Positions 30,295-44,100 are shown, counted from the first letter of the stretch. The stretch: 64,000 nucleotides of DNA from Phalacrocorax aristotelis (GCF_949628215.1 NC_134280.1:2242501-2306500), one strand, 5' to 3'. Numbers and translations are program-made. The notes: a model not told the origin generated them from the sequence alone.

Positions 30295-31091
30295 TTTGTC
30301 TGTAGTAGCTGGGGAGCCCCTTGTCACCCCGCTGTAAACAGAGGTGCCAATTCCAAATCCTTGCTTTGTGTGGTTGGTGTGCTTGTGCTTCAAGTGCAGC
30401 AAAGCATCACAAAAGCAGAACAGCCTCATCCAGATGTTGCGGTGGAAATTTTTGTAGGAAAGTTTTTGTAGGCTCCTCATGGGAACGAGCATGTTTGCTC
30501 AGATACTAACGAGGTGAATGTGAGGACACACATGTATATACCCTCATGGTGGCGGTGTGGCTGTGACGGTCCTTTCCTACACACCTTGCCTTTTGTGTAA
30601 TGTTAGAAATGTCTTTAAATGTAGTCACCTGGCAGAGCTGGAGAAGAGCGGACAAGCTTTTGAACACACAAACCCTTTTTGTATGTGCTTTTTGTTTACA
30701 GCTTTTTCCTCCTTTTCTCCGTGGGACAATTCCCATTTTTCTCACAGTTCTGTCCATAGAAAAGCAAGTTAACTTTGCATCAGCGCTGCTGTGAGCGTCA
30801 CTCGGTGGTTGTTTGGAAGTGATTGTCTTAACATGAGTCATGACCTGGATTTGTATTGCTTCTGTGTTCTCACCCTCTGCGTGTTGTGTTGCCTTGGCTT
30901 TCGGCTGAAGCTTAAGATGACTTTGCCTTTGTTCTTGGTGAAATTTATTCTTAGGGTATTATGCAGAAAAAGGGAGGGGTCTTTAAAAACAGTTATTAAA
31001 GTTTATGCTGCAGAATGCCATTTTACTAGCCAAAAAGTATAGCGGTAACTCATAGTTCAATAATTAAAACATTTATTTTGGTTTAGTGAAT

Positions 31092-31097
31092 AATAAA
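31092..31097 (+). terminator. Candidate ARL5A poly(A) signal (proximal)
   Basis: The first AATAAA hexamer found downstream of the ARL5A stop codon, about 3.7 kb after it. Use is inferred from position and motif only. Confidence 0.35.
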
Positions 31098-33023
31098 CTT
31101 GGTGAATGAACTCTACAATATGCTGCCTCTGTGATCTGAAAATTATGCAGGTTTTTAATTGTGAGGAAAGGTGGGATATAGAACTTGGAAAATGTGAGCA
31201 GGGATCTACATAGCGTCATTTTAATTTTTTTTTTTTTTAATTTTTTTTTCCCTGGAGGCTCCTTAGCTGGTTTCCTCTGCATTCTGTAGTACGCTCCTGG
31301 GTGCGCATGTGCATGTGTGAATGTTAAACGGATCTAACGGGCACCTTCTACAGTCTATGCAGCTCAAGTGCCTAAAACTAATTCAGTGATCGTTTCTTTT
31401 CTTCCTGTGCTACAATTTCCATTTTCCTTAAAATAAATCCATTTCCATAAAAACGTGTGTTCATGAGTGGGGATTCTCCCCTCCCTACACACCAGTTTTA
31501 ACAGGATTTATGATAAATCTATTTGTTACAGTTCTTTCTATCCTCTACATTCCAAGCACTTTTCCGTTTGCCAGACATCCCATAGCTAGCTTGCTTTGCG
31601 AGAGGAAATACTAAATTTGTGCTTGTATCAGACTGGTTAGCTGGAATTCTTTTCAAGGAACTATTTAAATAACTTAATCCAAAAATACTTGGCCTTGTGA
31701 GCACGCTCATGTAAGTAGTTCCTTGTTAACTGGCTAGTAAAACATTAACTTTTCTACTGTCGGACTAATTATGTCCGAGAAACAGTTTTTCAGCTAATTC
31801 AAATGAATGTAATTGAAGCCTTTAAATGGTGCATGGTGGAGCAGTACGGGACAAGGGTGATTTGGTGTCGTGACGAATGGCGCTAAGAAGGAAGAATGTC
31901 TTTGCGTATAGTTGTGAGATGTATTATAAACACAGGCGTGACTTGACTATAATGGCTGCAGTGAGTATATTAAATGTACAAACCCGAGAAATTATAAGTG
32001 GTTGCCACTGTAACTTTTTTACAATGTGCTTTAGAACCATAAGCGGAAGTTTTATTCTTGCCTTACTAGGATTTTACTGGTTAGTTTTTATATTGTACAG
32101 AAACTTTTTTTTGAAAATGTCCTTCACATCGACAGTGCCCTTTGTCACGACGGGACCGCACTCATGGACCGCCCTTAGCCTTTTAAGCCAGGCTTCTCAT
32201 GAGTAGGGACACAAGCTGGGCAAGGTGGTTTTTAAGCTTTTCCTCTTTGTAAATTTAGAAAACTTAGCTGATACTGAATTAAGTTAGAAAATGCTGCTTT
32301 ACCTAGGAGGGCATAAATCATTCTTTGTAGGTGATCAGCTCAGTGTTATTCTTGTGTAAATGCCTCCTGCGTCAAACACTGCGGAGGGTAGAAGAGGTGG
32401 GCAAGAACAGACGGTATTCTCTTGCGGAGAGATTCAAAGACTGAAAAACCCAACCCAAACCAAACCCCCTCAAACTGGGAAGCCTGAGTGCTTTTATGGC
32501 TAATACATTGACGATTTGGTAGTGTGTGATAGGGGAATGGTAACCGATCCAGTCTGAAGTGTGTCAGTGTCATGTTTTCATGAATGTTTTCACCGTGTCC
32601 TCGACTTCTTACTACATTCTTTTTCAAAACCTCTAACCGGGCAGACACAGCCCTGTCCTCAGCCTGTATGCGCTGCTCGAGACCCAAGCCCGCCCTTCCG
32701 CCTCCAGCAGGGCGGCAAGCAGGCGGCAGAGGGAACCCAGCTCTTTGTCCTTAGGCTCTACCAAATACTGGACTATAATACTAACCTCCAACACTAAACC
32801 TATAATCCTCCGAGTATAGACTTCTCAGATGAGTGTACTGATGATGTAGTTACAGTACGTTATCCGTCTGTTTTTACAAGTGCAAAGTCCATATGTACAC
32901 GCATTAATCATACGACCAGGGTCGTATTACTTTTGATTGCTTGTATTTTGTACTTCTCTTTCTAAAAAGTTTGTCTTCTTACGGAAAGGAATGTGTAAAG
33001 TATGTGGCTAACACTGATACTGC

Positions 33024-33029
33024 AATAAA
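33024..33029 (+). terminator. Candidate ARL5A poly(A) signal (distal)
   Basis: AATAAA in the context TGCAATAAAATTTC, followed about 80 bases later by a TG-rich CTTCTGTGTCCG segment that may be too distant to be the usual downstream element. It is a plausible end of the longest ARL5A transcript; this is inference from motifs. Confidence 0.4.
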
Positions 33030-33060
33030 ATTTCATTCCAGAACATACAAAATTATTGCT

Positions 33061-36000
33061 TCAAATTAATACCGAGGCTTGCAAGGGCTGCATTTCCTGG
33101 CTTGAGCACTTCTGTGTCCGCAATTTAAGCACGTTTATTTCAGTAGCTTAGCAAAAACTTTTTATAAAGCTATTTATTATAATAAAGTTCAATTATGATT
33201 CTATTGAGTAACTTCTTCCTGAAAATTTATCAGAACTTGAATTGTTTCCGCCTTACCTCTTTCTGTCTTCCCTGGCTTTTAAAGTCTGATTTGTGTTTAG
33301 TTGAAGAGAATTCGTTGAGTTCTTTTAATTCTTGTTGAAGAGGCGAAACACGAGCTTGGCCCAGAATCGCTGGGGGGGAGCTGCGTGCAAGCAAACACGC
33401 ATTTATAGATAACTTCAGAATTGCGAATTCGTGAAAAAACTACCGGTATGTGCTATTTTAGGATGAAAACACTTGCCAAAATTCCACTGTTTGCATTAAA
33501 TCTGGTGGGTGGGTGGGTGTTGCGGTGACAGTTTTCAAGCAAAGGAAGGATTTCTGACCTGGTCTGTGGGTTGTCTGGGCGTTGTTGGGGTGAAACGTGC
33601 TGCTCTGCTGAGCCTGTGATGACGAGGTTTGTATCCAGAGGTTGTTTGGCATAAGTTTTTAATAAGTATGTGTTGGCTGGTTTCAAATAGAATGAAAACT
33701 AAAATTAACAGCTCTTTTCCTATAGAAAACGCCGAGTTCCAGCGGTGCGTGCCATCCCGCGTATTCCCACGCCCCGTGCTGGGGTCTGCAGCCTTGGGGG
33801 CGCTGGGGGATTATGGGGAGCTTCTCAGAAAGCGACAGAGACGAAACCAAAGCTGGGTTAAAAAACAGAATTATGGTGTCACTGTACTGAAGGTAGGTTG
33901 CTGGTTGGCTCTGCAGCCCCAACGGGCCTGTTCCCTGGGTGTTAATTTTGGATTTCTTGCTTTATTTCTAACTGCGCAATATTTGTATCCATGTGGTAAT
34001 CGCGCAGAATGACTTTCCTGTTAGGTAACGCGCAGGCAGATGCTGTCGTTAGCTGCGTTTTGAGGAATGAGTGAATGCGGCAACCCCTCGATTGCGATGG
34101 CGCAGTAGATGGCAAAACGCCTCTCCGCGCTCCGGATCCTGCCTCCGGTTTCAGCTGTGTGTCCAGCTGAGGACTTCTTCCTTTGCGACGCACGTTTCGC
34201 CTTGGGGTGGGCTTTTGTCTCCAGCTCCTCCCGGACGCTGGCCAGCCCGCCCGTGCCGCACGCCGCTCTGCTCCTCCTCCGTGGGACTTTTGCTGGAGGG
34301 CGAAGGAAAGGTGAGCTACCTTCAAAGCCGTGCCCACTCCTTGGCTGTGTCCTGCCTGTTTCTTTTCCCTCTAACTCTATTATTCCTTGACTTTGCTATG
34401 ACTTTTCTCAAAACTGCTCTTGTTTTTCTTTCGAATCCAAATAAATTTAAGGTGATTAAAAAAACCTCACCATTATCAGATACTTATTTTTGTCTGTTCT
34501 AGTGCAGGGTTCCTCTGAACTGTTCGTTCCACGGGCCCGTTGCCTGCCTCGCGTCCCCGTGGTGCTGCTCAATCTTAGTCTGTAGATCACTGCATTGGTC
34601 CATCAAAATTCACACGAACTAAGTATTTCCAAAGGTTTCTATTCCGGTGCGGTTTTAGCGTTGAATACCTTTTATCTTTTTTAACTGCGCACAAGAGAAT
34701 TGTTTGCCACGGCGGAACTTTGACCGTTTTACTTCTGCGTCCAGCAGCTGAGTACCTTGTGCAGAGCAGACCTGCTGAAATGAGCCTCGGCTCAGTCATT
34801 TACGTCTGGTAGATGGAACTGCAAATAGAGATTTTAACGGAAGATGCTGTTAGTTTTTGGCTTTTTTTCTTGACTGTATGAAAGTTAAAGACCGCTGTCT
34901 TCTCCTTAATTGCTTGTTTTTAAGATAAAAGCATAATATAGTAGCTTCTCGATGCTCTTGCCGCTTTTAAAATTGCAGGTTGTGTCATTACTCTTTTGTT
35001 GCACAGTCTACGTTGACTTATTCTCTCTGAATATTGTTCTTTAGTATGAGGTTGAATTAGATGCAAACTACGGAATAGTCACAATCTCCAGAGCTAACTC
35101 TTGGTATTAACTTTTTTGTTCCATATGGCTTTTTGCCCCTGATTCTTCAGATTTGGAAGGCTGTTGGTTGGTTGGTTGTTTTTTTCCTCCGAATATATAT
35201 GTGTGTATATTTATGCAGGCAAACTACTGAGGTCTTGCAAAGAGATGCAGATCATGGAATAGTAGCGATGAAAATTGTCTAAATTTTTTGTACATAAATA
35301 AAGATTTAGTGTAAATGTCGGTACTGTTGAAGACTTGCTTCTGAGGTCCTCGTACTGTTGAATCCTAACAGACACCCTGTTACTACCTGTGTGTACCACT
35401 TTGAAACGTGAATTAGTGGATGCATATTAGAGCTGTGTAAACAACTAATAAACCAGTTTGTATGAAGCCGGCCAAATAACTCCTTCATTTCAGACCCACT
35501 GAACCATTTTCAGTGTAAGCTCGGCAACCTTTTTTTCAAGGTGATCTATATATTTTAATGATTTTGAATTTGTTTAGCAGAGTATGTTTTGCCAGTGGAG
35601 CTGCTACAGTTTGCAGTAGTATGTGAGCGTTGCTTTTAAGCCCGTGGGTAGCGGTGACTTGGGCATACGTTTGGGCTCATCCTGGTGCGATAGTGGCCTC
35701 GGGGGCGTTGAGCTTGCACCACATGAGGCTGTGCAAGCCACTAAGTCTTCCCTTACTGTTGCGATATGGGTTTTCTTGAGCTTTAAGAAAATACTTGGTT
35801 GTATACAGTGTACTGAGCACCAAATAATCCTGTTGCTTTGTTGGTTGAGAAGTGGTGTGGTTTTTTTTTTTAAAAGGCTTTAAGTATATTTGACAGCATA
35901 TTTGAGTTCAGGTTGCCGTTGGTAGTGTGTTCCTATAAGCAGCATGCTTGGTAGTTCATGGGCCAGGTGTCAAATCTGTTTTGCTCAGAGATGCCAAAGG

Positions 36001-36184
36001 TGCCGTACAGTTTACGCGGCAGCGAACAGGCTAGCAGATAAACAAAGGAAAGTCTTGAACTTTACATGGTAGACAAATCTTCATAAGAACTTTCAGTATT
36101 TTATTTTTTCATGCATACTTCTGTAAAACATGTCTCAAGAAACGAAGTGAGGAGAATTATAAGTGTCTTAACTTATAAGTCTCT
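33061..36184. other. Intergenic ARL5A-NEB, first part
   Basis: No recognisable gene. There is a GGTGGGTGGGTGGGTG tract at about 33503-33518 and a GC-rich patch with CpGs at about 34100-34300 (for example CTCTCCGCGCTCCGG). The rest is AT-rich and looks unique. Confidence 0.6.
34100..34300. promoter_or_regulatory. Small CpG-containing patch downstream of ARL5A
   Basis: About 200 bases with clearly more CpG than the surroundings (GGCGCAGT, CCGCGCTCCGG, GCGACGCACG, CCGCACGCCGC). No coding frame matches a known family. It could be a small orphan CpG island or simply GC-rich DNA. Confidence 0.25.
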
Positions 36185-36190
36185 TAACTT
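36157..36190 (+). repeat. 16-bp tandem duplication at the CR1 5' junction
   Basis: TTATAAGTGTCTTAACTT is followed at a 16-base step by TTATAAGTCTCTTAACTT. It lies at the 5' edge of the plus-strand CR1 fragment and could mark the insertion event. Confidence 0.7.
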
Positions 36191-37030
36191 GGGCAGGAAG
36201 GCTCTGCAGAGGGACCGGGACAGGCTGGATCGATGGGCCGAGGCCAGTTGTGTGAGGTTTAACAAGGCCAAGGGCCAGGTCCTGCCCTTGGGTCACACCA
36301 ACCCCAGGCAGCGCTCCAGGCCTGGGGCAGAGGGGCTGGGAAGTGCCCGGCGGAGAAGGCCCTGGGGGTGCTGGCTGACAGCCGGCTGGGCATGAGCCAG
36401 CAGTGCCCGGGTGGCCAAGGAGGCCACCAGCCCCCGGGCTTGTGTCAGCCCTGGTGTGGCCAGCAGGAGCCGGGCAGGGATGGGGCCCTGTGCTCGGCAC
36501 TGGGGAGGCCCCACCTCGAGTGCTGGGCTCAGGTTTGGGCCCCTTGGGACAAGAAGGCCCTGGAGGGGCTGGAGCGTGTCCAGAGAAGGGCAGCGGGGCT
36601 GGGGCAGGGTCTGGAGCACAAGTGTGCTGGGGGGCGGCTGAGGGAGCTGGGGGGGTTTAGCCTGGAGAAGAGGGGGCTGAGGGGAGCCCTTCTCGCTCTC
36701 TGCAGCTGCCTGAGAGGGGCTGGAGTGAGGGGGGGGTCGGTCTCTGCTCCCAAGTCACCAGGGACAGGTGAGAGGGAACGGCCTCAAGCTGCATCAGGGG
36801 AGGTTTAGGTTGGATATTAGGAACAATTTTCTTCACTGCAGGAGCTGTCAGGCCCTGGCACAGGCTGCCCAGAGAGGTGGGGGAGTCACCATCCCTGGGG
36901 GGGTTCCAAAAATGTGCAGACGTGGCACTTGGGGCCATGGTTTAGGAGGCCTGGGGGCATTGGGTTGGGTGGTTGGATTGATGATCCTAGAGGTCTTTTC
37001 CAACCTTAATGATGCTATGATTCTGTGATT
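36188..37030 (+). mobile_element. CR1 LINE fragment, 3' part (plus strand)
   Basis: About 840 bases of a non-LTR retrotransposon. It opens with the GGGACAGGCTGGATCGATGG block and 'ggtttaacaaggccaagggc', then 'gctggagcgtgtccagagaa', 'gggtttagcctggagaag' and 'ggtttaggttggatattagg'. It ends in 'ttttccaaccttaatgatgc' and TATGATTCTGTGATT, the CR1 3' terminus. It is 5'-truncated, as most avian CR1 copies are. Several open frames cross it on both strands because of its high GC content; none is a real gene. Confidence 0.93.
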
Positions 37031-38089
37031 AAGAACATGTTAACATAGTAAGGGGAAGCTGCTTTCCAAAGCACATTTTTTAAGAGTACACCTCTCTGTA
37101 CAGAGCAGCTTGTGTACGCATCAGCCAGGTGCACAAGAGAGAAATCAAAGCTTATGTGAGTTAATAAAGTAATACATAGTCACCGATCCTTGTATCGTGG
37201 CTGTACTTGTTCATGACGAGCCGTGTGTGAAATGTCCCCAGAAGCCTTTAGCATGATTTCTCCACATGTTGCTCAGTCATGGAGGGTCTTTGCTGCACTG
37301 GGTGAGGTTTCTTGATGGTAACTGTTAGCCTGCTGTGTGGTCTGTGTTGAGAATAATGATTTATTAAGCCCAGTAAGACCCTCTTTTACAGGACCTCAGA
37401 AATCTACCTACCTTCCTCCCCTACACGTCTACGCTCTACTGACCACCTCTGGACCTCAGCACAGACTATGAACCCATGCTATTTGTGCAAGAGACAAAGT
37501 GGCTCCTTAAAACAACTGGTTTTACACAAAATGCGTTGGCCATTAGCTCCAAAGCTTTTCATCCACTGCAGACAGAAGCTCTGAAGTGCACAGTTTTAGA
37601 ATAACTGTGATTTCTGAAGTTACCCCTTTTGTATTCCTTTTTTGAGGTATGTAATATGTGGAGATAAAGTGGCCTTTAAGTGGTCTGATGCAACATTCTT
37701 GATATGAGATCTGTTTAGTGTTGTTTTCTGGTTCTGGCAGCAGCAGCCCACGTCCATTTGCGGACGGTGAATCTCAGCATCGCTCGCCCTCTGATGTCTT
37801 GCGTGAAGGATCCTTTAATGACCGGCGTGCTGATAAACTGCTGTAGCCAAACCCTATTTTTATCAGTTGTGTGGACTATTCCCTAAAGGTCAACTCCTGC
37901 AGAGAGGAAAAAGCCCCTGTTCAGCACCCTACGGACAAGAGCAGCCTGAACCCAGGCAAAGCAGTTTTTCCACTGTGTGTTTAGACCATTAATTCTTACC
38001 TTTCCTGGTGTGTTTAAGAAGAATCCCGGGATAATGCAAAAACTGTGCCTATTGGTAAGTTAGGTAGCCCTTACCTGAGAAAAGGTGGG

Positions 38090-38115
38090 AAAATCCCATT
38101 CTTACATGGGATTTT
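38090..38115. repeat. Perfect 10-bp inverted repeat
   Basis: AAAATCCCAT (38090-38099) and ATGGGATTTT (38106-38115) are exact reverse complements around a 6-nt loop. It may be a hairpin or a remnant of a palindromic element. Confidence 0.85.
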
Positions 38116-41100
38116 TGCTGCCAGCCAGCAGCAACAGCCACTATTTCATGATGAGCCCAGCAGTGAGAGGTCCAGGACAGAGGGTGGCTGGGGCAGGGAG
38201 AGGGGAAAGTGGTTGGAGAGTATCTGGGCTTCACCTAATTTGAGATTTAATGCTAAACTTTATTTTTGTTTTTCTGAAAGCAAGAGGTCCTTCTGGATTT
38301 TGACCAAGGGGTTTCTCCTCCCTCTTCCTCCTCACGGCCCTTGGGGAGAGACAGCTCAGCTTTGCAGGCTCAGTAATTTTTTTCTAAAGTGGTTTCAGCC
38401 TGGAAGTGTAAGACAGAATCCGTGATGTGGTAGAGGTTTATATAGGCAAAGCGAATAAAACTATTGTTTTTCTGTCTTTTGGCAGTGGGCACAGATCTGC
38501 TGAGGGGGACGATGGTTCCCTTTCCACATCGGCAGCAGATGGCGAGGCCTATATGTATGTTTGTACGGCGCAGTTGGACCCATCTGCACCCCACAAACAA
38601 ATGATAGCATGACTGGAGCTGCTCCAGAAAGGTTATAATTATCTCCGCTTTTCTGCCAGTCAAACCTGGATCCAAAACCTGAACTATTACCCGTTTCTGA
38701 GCACGGAGAGCAGCTCGGGAGCCAGTGTTCGCATCCTGCCCCGTGCTCCCCTTTGGAAGCCACTCCAGAGGATTTCTTGCTTCGGCTCCACCTTGGGCTG
38801 CTTCCTTCCAGGGAGGCCAGATGGGGGCAGGATCCTCCTTTTTATTAGCAAATACTTCAAACTAAAAGGCTTTTTTTTTTTTTTAAAGGGAATTTTGCCA
38901 TATCCAAGGTGAACAAACCCTTGAAGCCTGCACTGCCACCAAAAGAAAGCCCCTTCCCCTCTCTGTCCCTTGCAGCACCACGAATGCGGGGCTTGGGGAC
39001 CTAGCTGTGATAAAGATACTTTTTTTTTTTTTTGTAACCTTCTGAATAACTTCCAGCTAAATCAGCGCGCTTCAGGCTGCTCAGACAGCTTTTTTTGTGG
39101 CACTGGTGAGGGAAATTGGTGGTGAGGAGCAGGAAGAGGGCAGGGCGGAGGTGGGAATGGAAGAGCTGGAGATGTTGTGAGGGCCGGTGTTGCTTTGTGG
39201 CCCTAGCGCTGGTTTAGCACCCGAGCCTGCTTTCATATATAGTATCATTTTGATTAAGTTAGATGGTGCCTATGGCCAGAGAGTGGTTTGCTGCTAAACT
39301 GAGGCGCAGGCTGAGCGGCCCCACTCCAGCGGAGCGTTGCACTCGGCATCTTGTTTTGGGCAAACAAGGGAAAACTTTGTACGTGGAGCCAGGAATGCAT
39401 TAGCCTAATGTTTTAATGTCTAATGATGATACAGCATCCAGTTACACTGATGAGAGCAGGAAAGCTTGGAGACTGAGACCCTTCACTGCCGGGTGGATAG
39501 AAAGCCTGTGGCCTTTTTGATGGCAACGTCCTCTTTCTCCGCCTCCAACAGGTAGCGTTGACAACTGAAACCAGCAGCGTCAAACTGGGGACCCAGCAGA
39601 GGCTGTCTTTGGTGTAAGGAGGTTACTGGGTGAAGCGCATGGGCTGAAGTCATTGGCATGATACAGATTATCACTGACTTCAACAGAAACAAGATCTGAA
39701 TACTTGCATTAATTCACCCACCAGTAGTGAGGAACCCAAAGCATGAAGCTGCACAGCTTATTACGAGGGGAAGGAACTCCTATGCAGGTTTGAAATTTCA
39801 AAATCCTTTTTTATGTTAAAAATGTGAGGTAGGTGTTTTGCTGGGCAAAAGAAAGGCTGCATTTGCTTCAGGTCTCTCTTTCTCAGGGTTCATAGGCCTA
39901 ATAAACCATTAATGTGAATTTGGTAGAACGCAGGAAAAAGTCTTGGGACAAGCCCTGTTGTTTAGGTGAGGTTTGCAGTGACTATTTTGGGGGTGAGGGA
40001 GGAAGGACTCCCAACAAGCCATGGAGATGGGGTAGGGTGACTCGTGGCTGCTGCTTGTCCCGCTCTGTGTGGAGCTGCGTTGCAGCGGGGAGCTGACCCG
40101 GAGACTTGGGGAGCAGCGCTGCGTCCCCTGCCCATGCCCTGCTCCAGCGGGAGCAGACCGCTTCCCCAGTGCTGCCAGGGGGTGCGCGTGTTCCTGAGCT
40201 GCCAGGTTGTTGCTCCATGTCCTCGTGTGCGAGCCTGTCTGAACAGATCCGCTCTTACACAGAAGAAAATGGGGGGAAAAATAAGATCAGATTACAGGAG
40301 ATGCAGTTTTGAGTCATACCATCTGTGTGGGTAGGATGTGTCACATAAACTGCCTTATTTCCCAAACTGTGGCACGTATAAACTCACTTTTCTTTTTCAC
40401 TTAACTGTTCCTAAGCCTTGCCTGGGCAAATGCTGTTGTTTCCTTAGTAACTGGGTCCTTCAGATGGAAAAGCAGGAAGTGGCTGGGACGACAGTGGTTT
40501 GTTGAAATTGGCACATCAAAGCGTGCCGAGCCCGGTGTCGCTGTTGGTAAGTCCAGAGCAGCTGGTCCCTGGCAGAGGCCGGGCGACGCTGGGAGGAAAA
40601 CTCGCTCGTGCTCGGTTTGGGAGGGCTGCGCCTCTCCGTGCCCCTAGGAAAGCCCTGGTCCCCCCGGTTTGGGCTGGGCGTGGTGTTTAAGGAGGTGATG
40701 TAGCTGCAGGTGGCGGACATCTGAGTCTTAAACGGTTCAGTCAGTTCTCACCATGCAACACACACTAATAAACTGTCACTAGATTTAGTTCTTGTGACCA
40801 AACCAGGGGCAGAGTCTGAGAATTGTCTCAGAAATGGAGATCCAAATACAGTGTTTTGATTGAATCCACCATAAAGCCTTTCTGTTTGATTCTGTATTTA
40901 AACCAAGTCCGGACTTGCCCCAGAGCCCTCCCTGGTCGCCCCCTGACAAGCCACCCCTTGCACCATGCATGAGGCTTCTCCCAGCAGCGCTTGTGTGTCG
41001 CTGTGCCTCAGCTCCTCGGCGCTGCCCTTGAGCAGGAGCCGGCTGGGCTTCGTCCTGTCCCAGCCCTGTGGAAGGAGGAGGTCTGATGCTGATTTAATGT

Positions 41101-44100
41101 GATTTTTAATAGCTCTGACCCTGTATCGTTCAAATTGAGTGTGGCCTTTGCCAGAAGGGTTAGTACCTTAACATGTTGCAGCGGTTAGGTTCTTGCACTG
41201 CTGCATTGCTCACAGGATTTAGGTTTTAGCAAAGTCTTGCTGCTAAAGTCTGTGGCAAACTGCGATCAAGTAGAAAGCAAGAGAGAAGCATCGATTATTA
41301 AACATGGGAAAACGTTAATAATAGATGTTTTAATTTGGTGTGTGACCTTTTTAGCTCACCAATGGCTTCTGAAGGAGAACACTGCAGGCCCTCTTTTGCA
41401 AGCAGCGGGGCAGAAGGGCTCAGCAGTCCCGCGGCGGTGAGCGAAGAGGCTCCTGGCAGCTCCACACCACATTTGTTCCCTCCATCAAGTGGTAGGTAAG
41501 GAACAGTTTCATGCTCACTGTGTGCCTTAATTTATTGACTTCTGTAATGAGGGAAGCGCTGCAGCAGTTCGGGAAAGGAAGTGGCCGCTTCTCTTGAGCA
41601 AGTGCTTTATTTGCTGTGCAATTGATTGCTCCTAGAGGGTGTTCTGAAGGAACCAAACCCAATGCTGGTGCTGCAGGGTCACGCCTGTTCCTGTAGCTCT
41701 TCCTGCATCTGTACCTAAAACAAGAGTTGCTTTGACCCTCTGCCAGCATTTGGGCCTGTAGTTTCACAGAAAAAGCGTGTTTCTATGACTGGAATACCTT
41801 TAAGAACCTAAAGCCACTGCTACTGGTCTTCCCTTAGAAAAATGATGCTTTGATTGCTGTTGTCTTAAAGAAGCAGCTGTATCAGCCAGTATTTTTATCA
41901 TCTGGAGTAAAGATTATAACATATACTGAATTTCAAATGTACTCAGTTTGACCTTAAATGAAACTAGTTTTTTAATCCTTCAGCTATTCATGTATAAACC
42001 CAGTTTATTCTGATTTTACATGAATGAAAGTTAAAGCACAAGTAGCTTCCCCAAGCTCCTATCTTAATGTATTAAAACTTAAGCTTTGAGTTGCATGGGC
42101 TTGCTCTTCAGTTCTGCTGCATTTTGAGCTTATCTGTTAACATTTGGGGTGGAAATCCTGCTCATGCTGGAGTTTTTGTAACTGATTTTAAAAGCTCCTG
42201 GGTTTTGCGCTGGAGCTGGAGCCTAACAGATTTCAGATGGCTCTATTATAAAACCAGAGTTATCCCTGTCTGGTCTCTCCTGTGCCAATCGTGTTTTTGT
42301 AGACTATCATCTTTCCTCTAAATCATCAGTTGAATGTGCTGCTAGAAACTCGGTCACCTCCTAGCCCAAATAAATGCTGACAATGTCACGGAGTAATTTA
42401 ATGATGTGTTTCAAAGACCAGTAACCCCTTCCTCAGGTTGGTTTTTTATATCTTAGCATGAGCTTTCATCAAAGACAGTGATTTCACGGGGATTTCGCTC
42501 GCCACCTGCTGTACCTGTGACACTTCCTCTGCACCCGGCTGCTCCCCACTTGTGCCCCTGCCCTCAGTATCACCCGGGAACCTCTTCTGTCTCGCTCAGC
42601 TCACTGCAGCATCCGTCACCTGAATCGTTTCAGCTGTCAGGTCTACGCCTGCGAACCCACAGGCTGTTGTGCTGGTGCACGGAGAGAATGGGAATCACCT
42701 TTGGTGTCTGCAATAAGCAGCCCAGGAGAGAAACACCTTAAACCATCATCGTCGCCGAAGGGTAAAGATTACAGTGCTGAAATAAGTTGGCAATGTGGGA
42801 TTTAGGCGTTTGGGGCCCAGGTCCCTAACAGTAAGGAGCTGCTTAACTCCAGTGGATTTCACTGGCAATTAGATAAACACCTTTTAAAACTAGGGCCAAC
42901 ACCAGAGGCCTCACTGGAGGATGTGCGCCGCTGCTGCCAGTCTGATGGAGATCCTGAAAGCACTTAGCTTGTGAAAGTCTATATTTAGTCTTCCTTTAGT
43001 CTATCTTGTTTCTGCTTTTTTTAAAAAGTCTTTCTTTAGTAAACTTGAAATCTGCATGTTTTATGGTATTGTTAAACAGTGAGGAGATGGGTTGTTTTTA
43101 AACAGACAGGTTTTGCTAGCTCGCAACAGACAGTTTCATTGTAGGAATGACTCCATTCAAACCTGAAAATTATGTACTTGCTTTTCTGTGTCAAAGCCAA
43201 AAAAAAAAAAATTCAGCAAACTAAACAAACAAAAATATTTGTTCCGTGTTTATTGAACAGAAATCTGTGGATCAAAAACACTTCTGCAAGAGTCAGATCG
43301 CTTTGGAATCTTTCAGCAGGATGTTCTTGGCGGTGTGCTCCCAACGCGCTCGACCTGCCGTGGTCCCAGTCCCGCCCCAGACTGGTTGGGAGCCTCAGGA
43401 GAGGCCGGAGTGGGCTGCAGAGCTGCCTGCGCCCCGCTGATTGAGCAACAATTATCGTCCCAGAGTTGTTTGATTTCCAGTGACTTGACGTTTAGGCCTT
43501 TATTCGTGTCCTTTGCAATCTGATGAAGGAGGAGCCTGAACCAGCTAAATCCAAAGAGGATATACTGTAATGAAAGCGTTTGAACTTGATGCAACCCTGT
43601 GGCTGTGTTAGATCATTATGCTTAATTTTCAGGTTGTGAAGTGAACGACTGCATTAAACCATCCCATCCTTCAGTAACCCTATCAAAAGCGTGCTCAAGT
43701 ACGGCAAGGCCTGTCACAGGACATTCCCAAATTCAAGGTAGATTGTCTCCTTCCCTGAAACCCAGCGTGTCCCACGCAGTCCCGATGCTAACGTGCCCTG
43801 TGGCGACGAGCACCTGCTTTGCATCTCGTCGCTGCTGGCTGCGAGGCGGCAGCCGCCGGGGCGGTTGAACTGCTGAAGGCCGCCGTGCTTGGGGAAGCTC
43901 TGCCATAGCCAGGGTAATTCTGCAGCTGTTTGTGTCCATCCACCGTCATTATGTTGCTTTATAAAAAGAGCCATGAAGTCATCAGTAGTTCAGCCTCCCA
44001 TGGAATCGTTTTGAAGGAAATGAGCTGAAAGTCTGCCAGGTTCATTGAAATGAAAACTATTTAACAAATAAAGTTTTCCTTCCCCTTGCTCCCTATTGCA

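Larger units (their letters stand above)
27420..33060 (+). other. ARL5A: Probable ARL5A 3' UTR and downstream sequence
   Basis: AT-rich, CpG-poor sequence continuous with the last ARL5A exon and without LINE insertions. By eye the first AATAAA after the stop is at 31092-31097; others are at 31432-31437 and 33024-33029. No coding gene was recognised. The absence of an earlier canonical signal suggests a long 3' UTR, or use of variant hexamers nearer the stop. The true end cannot be fixed here. Confidence 0.5.

Noticed and set aside
33503-33518. GGTGGGTGGGTGGGTG tract as telomere-like or G-quadruplex element
   Set aside because: A short simple repeat, not the TTAGGG unit; four G3 tracts are possible but too little to claim function.
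36168-36938. Several open frames on both strands at about 36.2-36.9 kb
   Set aside because: All lie inside the GC-rich CR1 3' fragment, which is mostly noncoding.
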